From positions 1 to 64,000 of the forward strand of contig JAPLPQ010000099.1 in NCBI GenBank assembly GCA_026400105.1: a stretch of 64,000 bases of DNA, given 5' to 3'. The notes beneath the pieces are model-generated. The model searched no databases. It was not told the DNA's origin and worked only from the letters and a program-made list of their open reading frames with translations. Both the position numbers and the translations under genes were made by a program. Shown here piece by piece: positions 35,721-45,071 of this stretch (position 1 is its first letter; the number at the start of each line of letters is the position of its first letter). The DNA is from Burkholderiales bacterium (GTDB lineage Bacteria > Pseudomonadota > Gammaproteobacteria > Burkholderiales > Burkholderiaceae_C).

Positions 35721-36428
35721 ATGTCCATGATCTCCGCCAATCTCCAAGCAGTACAAGCGCGCATCGAGCTGGCCTGTGCTCGCGCCGGCCGGCCCAGGGG
35801 AGCGGTGCAGCTGCTGGCGGTCTCCAAGACCTTCGATGCCGATGCGGTGCGCCAGGCCTGGAGCGCCGGCCAGCGCGCCTTTGGTGAGAACTATGTGCAG
35901 GAGGGAGTCGAGAAGGTGCAGCAGCTGCGCGCGGCTGGTCTGGCCGGTATCGAGTGGCATTGCATCGGGCCGCTGCAGAGCAACAAGACCCGCCCGGTGG
36001 CCGAGCATTTCGACTGGGTCCATACGGTGGACCGGCTCAAGGTCGCGCAACGCCTGAGCGAGCAGCGGCCGCCGGAATTGCCGCCGTTGCAGGTCTGCGT
36101 GCAGGTCAATGTCGATGGCGGTTCGAACAAGTCGGGCGTGCTGCCGGAGCAGGCGCTCGGGCTGGCGCAGGCCGTCGCGGCCTTGCCGCGCCTGCGCCTG
36201 CGCGGCCTGATGTGCATTCCCGAACCCGCGCCCGATTTCGCCAGCGCCTGCGCGGTGTTTGGCCGCGCGCACGCGCTGTTCGAGGCGCTCAATGCGCAGG
36301 GGCTGGCGCTCGACACCCTGTCGATGGGCATGAGCGACGACCTCGAGGCCGCCATCGCCAGCGGCAGCACCCTGGTGCGCGTGGGCAGCGCGATCTTTGG
36401 CGCCCGCCACTACCCTGCGCCGGCCTGA
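35721..36428 (+). CDS. yggS: YggS/PLPBP pyridoxal-phosphate homeostasis protein
   Basis: A 235-residue alanine-racemase-fold protein without racemase partner domain. The PLP Lys is in LLAVSKTFDADAVR; other family motifs are FGENYVQEGVEKV, HCIGPLQSNKTRPV and LSMGMSDDLEAAIASGSTLV with VRVGSAIFG. It controls free PLP levels. An ATG two codons later is an equally good start. The gene is divergent from pilT, a common arrangement in proteobacteria. Confidence 0.94.
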   Translation: MSMISANLQAVQARIELACARAGRPRGAVQLLAVSKTFDADAVRQAWSAGQRAFGENYVQEGVEKVQQLRAAGLAGIEWHCIGPLQSNKTRPVAEHFDWVHTVDRLKVAQRLSEQRPPELPPLQVCVQVNVDGGSNKSGVLPEQALGLAQAVAALPRLRLRGLMCIPEPAPDFASACAVFGRAHALFEALNAQGLALDTLSMGMSDDLEAAIASGSTLVRVGSAIFGARHYPAPA

Positions 36429-36633
36429 GCCAGCGCTGCTGGCTGCGAGCTCCAGGGCGTTTGCCGCGGCAACGGCTGCGGCCTGTTCCTGTGCCACCCA
36501 TGCGTGATCTGGCTGATGCCCTGCTTGCAATTCGATCTGCGGGGCATTATTGTCATTGCTGCAGCAGGACATGACCTGTCGGGTCATCGACGCTGGCAAC
36601 GACTCAGCTATCCAGATTCAAGGAGTGAAAAGC

Positions 36634-37062
36634 ATGAACAGCCTCATGACGCGCGGCACCCGGTTCGACGATCTGTTCAAGGACCTGATGTTGCCCGGAT
36701 TCTTCATCCGGCCGCTGCACGGCGACCCGCTGCCGCAGTCGATCAAGGTCGATGTCAAGGAATCGGACGGCGCCTACACGGTGCACGCCGAGCTGCCCGG
36801 GGTTGCGAAGGAGGATATCCAGGTCACGGTCGAAGGCAATGTCGTGACCCTGTGCGCCGAGGTCAAGCAGCAAGACAGCCAGGGCGCCGACGAGAAATCC
36901 TTGCGCAGCGAGCGCTATTTCGGTTCGGTCGCGCGCAGCTTCCAGTTGCCCGCCGACATCGACAACAGCCAGGCCAAGGCCAAGTTCGACAACGGCGTGC
37001 TGAGCCTGACGCTGCCCAAGCGCCAGGGCAGCAGCAGCGGCCATCGACTCGAGATCGACTGA
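36634..37062 (+). CDS. Hsp20 family small heat-shock protein
   Basis: A 142-residue protein starting at the ATG after AAGGAG (MNSLMTRGTRFDDLFKDL). The alpha-crystallin domain spans about 40-130, with VHAELPGVAKEDIQVTVEGN and the closing GVLSLTLPK. The usual C-terminal IxI anchor is not evident: the end reads GHRLEID. Acts as an ATP-independent holdase. The 205-base upstream gap holds its promoter; I saw no convincing heat-shock sigma factor sequence in it. Confidence 0.94.
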   Translation: MNSLMTRGTRFDDLFKDLMLPGFFIRPLHGDPLPQSIKVDVKESDGAYTVHAELPGVAKEDIQVTVEGNVVTLCAEVKQQDSQGADEKSLRSERYFGSVARSFQLPADIDNSQAKAKFDNGVLSLTLPKRQGSSSGHRLEID

Positions 37063-37104
37063 GCCAGCCGGCCGTCAGTGTCTGCTGTCGGCCGCCTACC
37101 GCTG

Positions 37105-37953
37105 TCAGCGGAACACCACGGTCCGGTGACCGTTGAGTCGCACGCGGTGCTCGCTGTGCCACTTGACGGCGCGCGCGAGCACCTGGCTTTCGGTGTCGCG
37201 GCCGATGCTCGTCAGGTCGTCCACCGTCATCGCATGGTCGACCCGGGCCACATCCTGTTCGATGATCGGACCTTCGTCGAGGTCGGCGGTCACGTAGTGG
37301 GCGGTGGCTCCGATCAGCTTGACGCCGCGCTGGTGCGCCTGGTAGTAGGGCTTGGCGCCCTTGAAGCTCGGCAGGAAGCTGTGGTGGATGTTGATCGCCT
37401 TGCCGGCCAGCTTGCGGCACATCTCGTTCGACAGCACCTGCATGTAGCGTGCCAGCACCACCAGGTCGGCCTGCTCCTGCTCGATGATCTCGAGCTGGCG
37501 CGCCTCGACCTGGGCCTTGGTCGCTGCCGTGACCGGCAGGTGGTGGAACGGGATGTTGTAGCTCGCCGCGAGCTGGTAGAAATCGCGGTGGTTGCTGATG
37601 ATGGCCCGGATGTCGATCGGCAGCAGGCCGCTCTTCCAGCGGAACAGCAGATCGTTCAGGCAGTGGCCCTGCTGGCTCACCATGATCACGGTCGGCAGGC
37701 GGGAGTCCAGCCCATGCAGGCTCCACTCCATCTCGTGCGCCTGCACGAACAGCCTGACCTCGTGGCGCAGCTCCTGCTCGTTCAGGCTCAGGCAGCAGAA
37801 CTGCACCCGCATGAAGAACAGTCCGGTGTCGCGGTCGTTGTACTGGGCGGCTTCCTCGATGTTGCCGCCATGTTCCAGCAGGAAGCCCGAGACAGCGTGC
37901 ACGATGCCGGGCTTGTCCTGGCAGGACAGGGTCAAGACGTAAGTTGGATTCAT
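37105..37953 (-). CDS. purU: Formyltetrahydrofolate deformylase
   Basis: Start at MNPTYVLTLSCQDKPGIVHA (282 residues); a start 7 codons upstream is possible. An N-terminal ACT domain (about 1-80) is followed by a formyltransferase-like hydrolase domain with IPFHHLPV, INIHHSFLPSFKGAKPY (catalytic His) and the Asp in HYVTADLDEGPI. It hydrolyses 10-formyl-THF to THF and formate, balancing one-carbon pools. Monocistronic between hsp20 and cfa. Confidence 0.95.
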   Translation of the reverse strand: MNPTYVLTLSCQDKPGIVHAVSGFLLEHGGNIEEAAQYNDRDTGLFFMRVQFCCLSLNEQELRHEVRLFVQAHEMEWSLHGLDSRLPTVIMVSQQGHCLNDLLFRWKSGLLPIDIRAIISNHRDFYQLAASYNIPFHHLPVTAATKAQVEARQLEIIEQEQADLVVLARYMQVLSNEMCRKLAGKAINIHHSFLPSFKGAKPYYQAHQRGVKLIGATAHYVTADLDEGPIIEQDVARVDHAMTVDDLTSIGRDTESQVLARAVKWHSEHRVRLNGHRTVVFR

Positions 37954-38023
37954 GGTGCTGCGATTGTCGCGCATCGCATGCGGGCCGCCCGCGGCAGCCC
38001 GTCGTCTTGCCGGCCTGCTGGTT

Positions 38024-39208
38024 TCAGCGCAGCGGACGACGATAGCCGCCGTTGACGCCGCGCGGCGACAGCACGAGCTGCCAGAGCTGGTTGTCGCGCG
38101 CGCGGAAGGTGCCGGCGCAGGCCATCAGGTAGTAACGCCACATGCGCCGGAAGCGCTCCGGGTAGCGCTGCTGCAGCCGGGGCCAGGCGGCATCGAAGCG
38201 CTCCAGCCAGGCCATCAGCGTGCGGTCGTAGTCGGCGCCGAAGTTGTGCAGGTCCTCGAGCACGAACTCGCGCTCGGCGGCCCGGGTCAGCTCGCTCGGT
38301 GCCGGCAGCACGCCGTTGGGGAAGATGTATTTCTCGATCCAGGGATCGTTGGCGCTGCCGGGACGGTTGCGGCCGATGCTGTGCAGCAGGAACAGGCCGT
38401 CTTCGCGCAGGCTGCGCCGGGCGACCTCGAAATAGGTCCGGTAATTCTTCGGCCCCACATGCTCGAACATGCCGACCGAAACCAGGCGATCGAAGCGCTT
38501 GGCGCCATCGGGATTGAAGTCGCGGTAGTCGACCAGTTCGACCTGGGCCGGCAGACCGCGCAGTTGCCGGCTGGCCCATGCTGCCTGTTCGCGCGAGATC
38601 GTCAGTCCCACGCAGTTCGCGCCGTATTGCTCGGCGGCATGGCGCATCAGCCCGCCCCAGCCGCAGCCGATGTCGAGCAGCGTCATGCCGGGCTTGAGCT
38701 GCAGCTTGTGGCAGATCAGTTCCAGCTTGGCGCGCTGCGCCTGCTCCAGCGTCTCGTGCTGGGCCCAGTAGCCGCAGCTGTAGGACATGGTCGGGTCGAG
38801 CATGGCTTCGAACAATTCGTTGCCGGTGTCGTAATGCTGCTTGCCTACCTGCCAGGCGCGTGTCGGGGATTGCAGGTTCAGCAGCCGCGCCTTGAGCGCG
38901 AGCAGCAGCAGGGCCGGGTTGCGCACCTGCCGGTCGAGGCCGGCCCGCAGCGCGCGGCAGATGAACTCGTCGAGCCGTTCGCAATCCCACCAGCCCTCCA
39001 TATAGCTTTCGCCCAGCCCCAGGCTGCCGTGACCGAGCACCCGGTCGAAGGTGCCGCTGTGCCGGATCTGCAGGTCCCAGGGCCGCTGGCCGTCGAGCCT
39101 GACATCGGCCTGCGCCAACAGCCGTTCGAACGCGGTCCGCGCGCCGTCGTGGCGCGGATGCGGGCGCTCGCGCTCGAATCCGGCGGGTTGAACCCAATCG
39201 TTGTCCAT
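38024..39208 (-). CDS. cfa: Cyclopropane-fatty-acyl-phospholipid synthase family protein
   Basis: Start at MDNDWVQPAGF (394 residues); the GTG 12 bases earlier is too close to GGGGAG. An N-terminal lipid-binding part is followed by a SAM methyltransferase core with LLDIGCGWGGL, SVGMFEHVGPKNY and WIEKYIFPNGVLP, all typical of CFA synthase. It adds a methylene from SAM to unsaturated acyl chains of membrane lipids, usually in stationary phase. Divergent from dps, also a stationary-phase gene. Confidence 0.94.
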   Translation of the reverse strand: MDNDWVQPAGFERERPHPRHDGARTAFERLLAQADVRLDGQRPWDLQIRHSGTFDRVLGHGSLGLGESYMEGWWDCERLDEFICRALRAGLDRQVRNPALLLLALKARLLNLQSPTRAWQVGKQHYDTGNELFEAMLDPTMSYSCGYWAQHETLEQAQRAKLELICHKLQLKPGMTLLDIGCGWGGLMRHAAEQYGANCVGLTISREQAAWASRQLRGLPAQVELVDYRDFNPDGAKRFDRLVSVGMFEHVGPKNYRTYFEVARRSLREDGLFLLHSIGRNRPGSANDPWIEKYIFPNGVLPAPSELTRAAEREFVLEDLHNFGADYDRTLMAWLERFDAAWPRLQQRYPERFRRMWRYYLMACAGTFRARDNQLWQLVLSPRGVNGGYRRPLR

Positions 39209-39392
39209 CTTGTGTCTCACTCCCCTGCGTGAAAATAAGGCAAGAAGGAGAGCGGGGTCCAGCCTGTTTCGCCCCCTGAGTGATTGATTTTTTCAATCAT
39301 TTGGCCCAGTAGATGAAATCCTGGCGCGATGCTGGCGGTATTAAGATCGATCCACGCAGCTGTCGTTGCGAATTCTGGAATTGGAGGTCGAT

Positions 39393-39890
39393 ATGGCAAA
39401 GAAGAAGGTGGAAGTCCGCAAGATGGACATCGGCATTGGCGAGCAGGACCGGGCGGCGATCGCGCAGGGCCTGAGCCACCTGCTGGCCGATACCTTCACG
39501 CTCTACCTGACCACGCACAATTTCCACTGGAACGTGACCGGGCCGATGTTCAACAGCCTGCACGCGATGTTCATGCAGCAGTACACCGAGCTCTGGAATG
39601 CGGTCGATCCGATTGCCGAGCGCATCCGTGCGCTGGGCCATGCAGCGCCCGGCTCCTATGCCGAATTTGCCCGGTTGAGCTCGCTGCCCGACGTCGACGC
39701 CCGCCCGCACAAGGCGCTCGAGATGGTTCGCCTGCTGGCCGAGGGCCATGAGGCCGTGGCGCGTACCGCCCGCGGCCTGTTTGCGCTGGTGGACCAGGCC
39801 AACGACCAGCCGAGCGCCGACCTGCTGACGCAGCGCCTGAGCGTGCACGAGCAGTCGGCCTGGATGTTGCGCAGCCTGCTCGAGGATTGA
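39393..39890 (+). CDS. dps: Dps ferritin-like DNA-protecting protein
   Basis: A 165-residue protein starting MAKKKVEVRKMDIG after GGAGG. Ferroxidase-centre motifs are present: THNFHWNVTGPMFNSLHAMF and YTELWNAVDPIAERIRALG. The Lys-rich N-terminus may contact DNA. The family forms 12-mers that store iron using peroxide and compact DNA. oxyR, its usual peroxide regulator, is elsewhere in the window. Confidence 0.95.
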   Translation: MAKKKVEVRKMDIGIGEQDRAAIAQGLSHLLADTFTLYLTTHNFHWNVTGPMFNSLHAMFMQQYTELWNAVDPIAERIRALGHAAPGSYAEFARLSSLPDVDARPHKALEMVRLLAEGHEAVARTARGLFALVDQANDQPSADLLTQRLSVHEQSAWMLRSLLED

Positions 39891-39900
39891 AACCCCACTG

Positions 39901-40770
39901 ATGAAACTGGCTAGCTACAAGGACGGCTCGCGCGACGGGCAGCTGCTGGTCGTCTCGCGCGACCTCGGCAGTGCCCATTACGCCACGGGTGCCGCCCACA
40001 CGCTGCAGCAGGCGCTCGATGACTGGAACTTCATCGCGCCCCAGTTGCAGGATCTCTATGTGGCCTTGAACCAGGGCCGGGCCCGTCATGCCTTTGCCTT
40101 CGAGCCCGCGCGCTGCCTGGCGCCGCTGCCGCGCGCGTTCCAGTGGGTCGCGGTCGATCCGGCTCCGCTGGCACAGGCGCCGGCCGCTGCCGGCTTGTCG
40201 CGGCTGCGCCAGGGATCGGGCGACGCCTTCCTCGGTCCTTGCGACGACATGCCCTGGCATGAGCCGGCGCTGGCCGCCGCAGCTGGTGCCGGTCTGGCGG
40301 TCGTCTGCGGCGACTTGCCGGCGCGCGCGAATCCCGAGCAGGCGCTCGACGCGATCCGGCTGCTGATGCTGGTCAATGACTGGTGTGGGCACGGGCCGGC
40401 AGCCGCTGCGGCACCAGAGGGCACTGACACGGCGCCGGTCTGGCCTGGCACGGCCTTCAGCCCGGTTGCCGTCACGCTCGACGAGCTCGGGACGGCCTGG
40501 CAGCGCGGCCGCCTCAAGCTGCCCTTGCAGCTCACGCTCAACGGGCAGCCGTTCGGTGCCTGCGAGCCCGATCGGTCGGCACTCCATTTCGGCCAGTGGC
40601 TGTCGCTGCTGTGCCGCCATCGTGCCTTGGGCGCCGGCACGGTGCTCGGCTGCATGGCCTCGCAGTTCCCGGCAATGGAGGAGGGCGACCAGCTGCGCAT
40701 CGAGATCAGGAGCCCGGAGGGCCAGAGCCTGTTTGGCGCCATTGCCCAGACCCTGGCATTGCCGGCTTGA
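39901..40770 (+). CDS. Fumarylacetoacetate-hydrolase-fold protein, probably degenerate
   Basis: A 289-residue protein whose N-terminus (MKLASYKDGSRDGQLLVVSR) and core (RLLMLVNDW, TAFSPVAVTLDELG, LPLQLTLNG) match the bacterial FAH family of about 330 residues. The middle is shortened and replaced by an Ala/Pro-rich stretch. The conserved metal-binding Glu-x-Glu expected near the HEPALAAAA segment is missing. The family's long RNLIPGELAKGF loop is absent. It may be an enzymatically dead relative or have a new role. Only 10 bases separate it from dps, suggesting co-transcription. Confidence 0.75.
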   Translation: MKLASYKDGSRDGQLLVVSRDLGSAHYATGAAHTLQQALDDWNFIAPQLQDLYVALNQGRARHAFAFEPARCLAPLPRAFQWVAVDPAPLAQAPAAAGLSRLRQGSGDAFLGPCDDMPWHEPALAAAAGAGLAVVCGDLPARANPEQALDAIRLLMLVNDWCGHGPAAAAAPEGTDTAPVWPGTAFSPVAVTLDELGTAWQRGRLKLPLQLTLNGQPFGACEPDRSALHFGQWLSLLCRHRALGAGTVLGCMASQFPAMEEGDQLRIEIRSPEGQSLFGAIAQTLALPA

Positions 40771-40813
40771 GCGCTGCTGCCGGCTGCAGGCCGGCACTCA
40801 AGCCGCTGGCTGA

Positions 40814-41191
40814 TCAGAGCTGGGTCGGATCGGCGCCCATCGCGTCATGCTTGGCGAAATACTGGCGCGCCATCGCGACCAGTTGCTTGTCGCTCGGGTG
40901 ATCGGTGTTGACCACGTCGACGATGGTCTCGGCGATGGCTGCCTCGTGCTGTTTGCAGTAGTCCTGGAATTCGATCTTGGCCTTGGCCGGTCCCGTCACC
41001 AGCACCTCGTGCACGCCGTCCAGCGCCTTGGCTACTGCCGCGAAGAAGTCCTTGTCGCCGCTGACATGGCCGTGCTTGGGCGTATGGTGGCTGCGCGACT
41101 TGATGCGCTGCGACTCGGCGTGCTCGCGATCGAACATCAGCACATGGGCTTCGCTGTGGTCGAGCCAGACGACGGCGTGGAAAGTGGTCAT
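40814..41191 (-). CDS. Small release-factor-fold-like protein (annotated as translational machinery protein in relatives)
   Basis: Start at MTTFHAVVWLDHSEAHVLMF after AGGAG (125 residues). The protein is rich in His (RSHHTPKHGHVSGDKDFF) and contains EVLVTGPAKAKIEFQDYCKQH, a pattern shared with small bacterial proteins related to the eRF1 middle domain and host-attachment protein families. The common database label translational machinery protein is not backed by direct evidence known to me. It follows the DksA-like gene on the same strand with 29 bases between. Confidence 0.7.
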   Translation of the reverse strand: MTTFHAVVWLDHSEAHVLMFDREHAESQRIKSRSHHTPKHGHVSGDKDFFAAVAKALDGVHEVLVTGPAKAKIEFQDYCKQHEAAIAETIVDVVNTDHPSDKQLVAMARQYFAKHDAMGADPTQL

Positions 41192-41220
41192 GCAAGAAAC
41201 TCCTGGTGAAAGATCCGGTT

Positions 41221-41604
41221 TCAAAGGGTGGCGTGGCTTTCGCCGCTGGCGCGCTCGGCCCGCTCCTGGCAGGCCAGGCAGCGCAGCGTGGTCGGGCTGG
41301 CGTGCAGCCGGGCCGCCGGGATCTCGATCTCGCAATCCGAGCAATAGCCATAGCTGCCGTTCGCGATGCGCTTGAGCGCCGCGTCGATGGCGCCGAGCTC
41401 TTCCGTTTCGCGCTGGTCCAGCGCCATCGCGAGGTCGCGCTCGCCATCGAATTGTGCCCAGTCGCCGCTCTGGACGTCATGGCGGTCGCCAGCGGCTTCG
41501 GCCCGGCCGATCTGGCCACCGCGCTGGTGGCGAATCTGTTCGATCAAATCGCTGCGCAACTGCTGAAGCTGTTGGGCAAAGGTCTCTGAAGTGGTGGCGC
41601 TCAT
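41221..41604 (-). CDS. TraR/DksA-family zinc-finger protein
   Basis: A 127-residue protein with an N-terminal helical hairpin and the C-terminal four-Cys zinc finger (YGYCSDCEIEI ... LRCLACQERAE), preceded by the family ALKRIANGSYG motif. Such proteins bind the RNA polymerase secondary channel. The tip acidic residues of true DksA are not clearly kept, so a stress-specific relative is likelier than DksA itself. Probably an operon with the following small gene. Confidence 0.9.
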   Translation of the reverse strand: MSATTSETFAQQLQQLRSDLIEQIRHQRGGQIGRAEAAGDRHDVQSGDWAQFDGERDLAMALDQRETEELGAIDAALKRIANGSYGYCSDCEIEIPAARLHASPTTLRCLACQERAERASGESHATL

Positions 41605-41803
41605 AAGGGTCTTCTCCTGGAAAGTCCGGGTCGAATCGACATTCTCATACCAAACCTTCTCTCATGCCCATATCTTGCGTCAAGCGACCGTTGCCGATGT
41701 TGACGGAGGTCAAGCCATCGAGGAATCTGGCCCCGCGGCTTGTGGCATGCTTGTCAGACAAGCGGTGTCGCCCCGACGCTGCACGCCATTCCCAGGAGCC
41801 CCT

Positions 41804-42571
41804 ATGGACAAGACCGACTTCAGCGCATTCGGCCAGTACATACCCGGATTTGATTTCCTGCAAACCCTCGCGCGTCAGGCCGGCGCAGTGAAACCAGACC
41901 TGCAGCCAGCCGCAGGCGTCATGTCTTCGCTCGGACATTGGGTCGCTCCGACCTTCAGCGTCGAGGAAATCGAAAAGCGCATTCATGACCTGCGCGCAGT
42001 GGAGTTCTGGCTCGATCAGAATTCCAAGGCACTGGCCGCGACGATACAGGCGCTCGAGGTGCAGAAGATGACGCTGGCCACGCTCGAGAACATGAACCTG
42101 AGCCTGAAGGATGTGGCCGAGTCGTTCAAGATCAGGCCCGAAACGGTGCAGGCCCAGGCCGCGCCGCGCGCCGCCAAGGCCGCCGAGCCACCGGTCCAGC
42201 CAGCTGACGAATCGGCCCAGGCCGGGGCCAAGACCGGGGTCGATCCGATGCAGTGGTGGAATTCGCTGACCGAGCAGTTCACGACCATCGCTTCGAGTGC
42301 CGTGCAGGACATGGCTGGGCAGGCCGCGAAGGCGGCCGAGCAGGTGGCTCAGACCGTCCAGGCCAGCGCCGAGGCGGCAGAGAAGATGGCCGAGCAGGCC
42401 AGGCAAGAAGTCGAGGCAGCGGCAGCCAGGGCTGCGGCACAGGCCAGCGAGCAGGTTGCAGCCAGCGCGGCGGCCAGCCAGCGACCGAAGGCGCCAGCCA
42501 GGAAGACTGCCGCCACCGCAGCCAAGAAGGCTGCGACCCCTCGTTCGAGCCGGAAGCCTGCCGCCGAGTGA
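41804..42571 (+). CDS. phaM: PhaM-like polyhydroxyalkanoate granule protein
   Basis: A 255-residue protein starting MDKTDFSAFGQYIPGFDF after CAGGAG. The conserved block FSVEEIEKRIHDLRAVEFWL, then LDQNSKALAATIQALEVQKM, is the mark of the PhaM family. The middle is Ala-rich and helical, and the C-terminus is a Lys/Ala tail (KKAATPRSSRKPAAE) like the DNA-binding tail that ties granules to the nucleoid. In Cupriavidus PhaM activates PHB synthase and directs granule segregation. The gene is convergent with tgt, with an 18-base gap. Confidence 0.85.
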   Translation: MDKTDFSAFGQYIPGFDFLQTLARQAGAVKPDLQPAAGVMSSLGHWVAPTFSVEEIEKRIHDLRAVEFWLDQNSKALAATIQALEVQKMTLATLENMNLSLKDVAESFKIRPETVQAQAAPRAAKAAEPPVQPADESAQAGAKTGVDPMQWWNSLTEQFTTIASSAVQDMAGQAAKAAEQVAQTVQASAEAAEKMAEQARQEVEAAAARAAAQASEQVAASAAASQRPKAPARKTAATAAKKAATPRSSRKPAAE

Positions 42572-42589
42572 GCCGGCGGCTGACCGGCT

Positions 42590-44993
<2,404 letters not shown>

Positions 44994-45023
44994 GCTGTTT
45001 CAATGCACCGCTTTGCAGGAACG

Positions 45024-45050
45024 AAAAAGGGCCCGGCAAAGCCGAGCCCC
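45024..45050 (-). terminator. Rho-independent terminator after the large lipoprotein gene
   Basis: On the minus strand GGGCTCGGC, loop TTT, GCCGGGCCC and then TTTTT form a nine-pair stem (one G-T pair) with a U-run. It lies 22 bases past the lipoprotein stop codon and before the barrel gene start. Confidence 0.85.
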
Positions 45051-45071
45051 CAGACTGGCGCCTGCTCCGAC

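Noticed and set aside
36429-36633. Heat-shock sigma factor promoter before hsp20 (CTTGCAA ... GGGGCATTAT)
   Set aside because: The first element is fair, but the expected CCCCAT minus-10 is not present at the right distance. A nearby AGCCAGC/GCTGGCT hairpin after yggS has no U-run.
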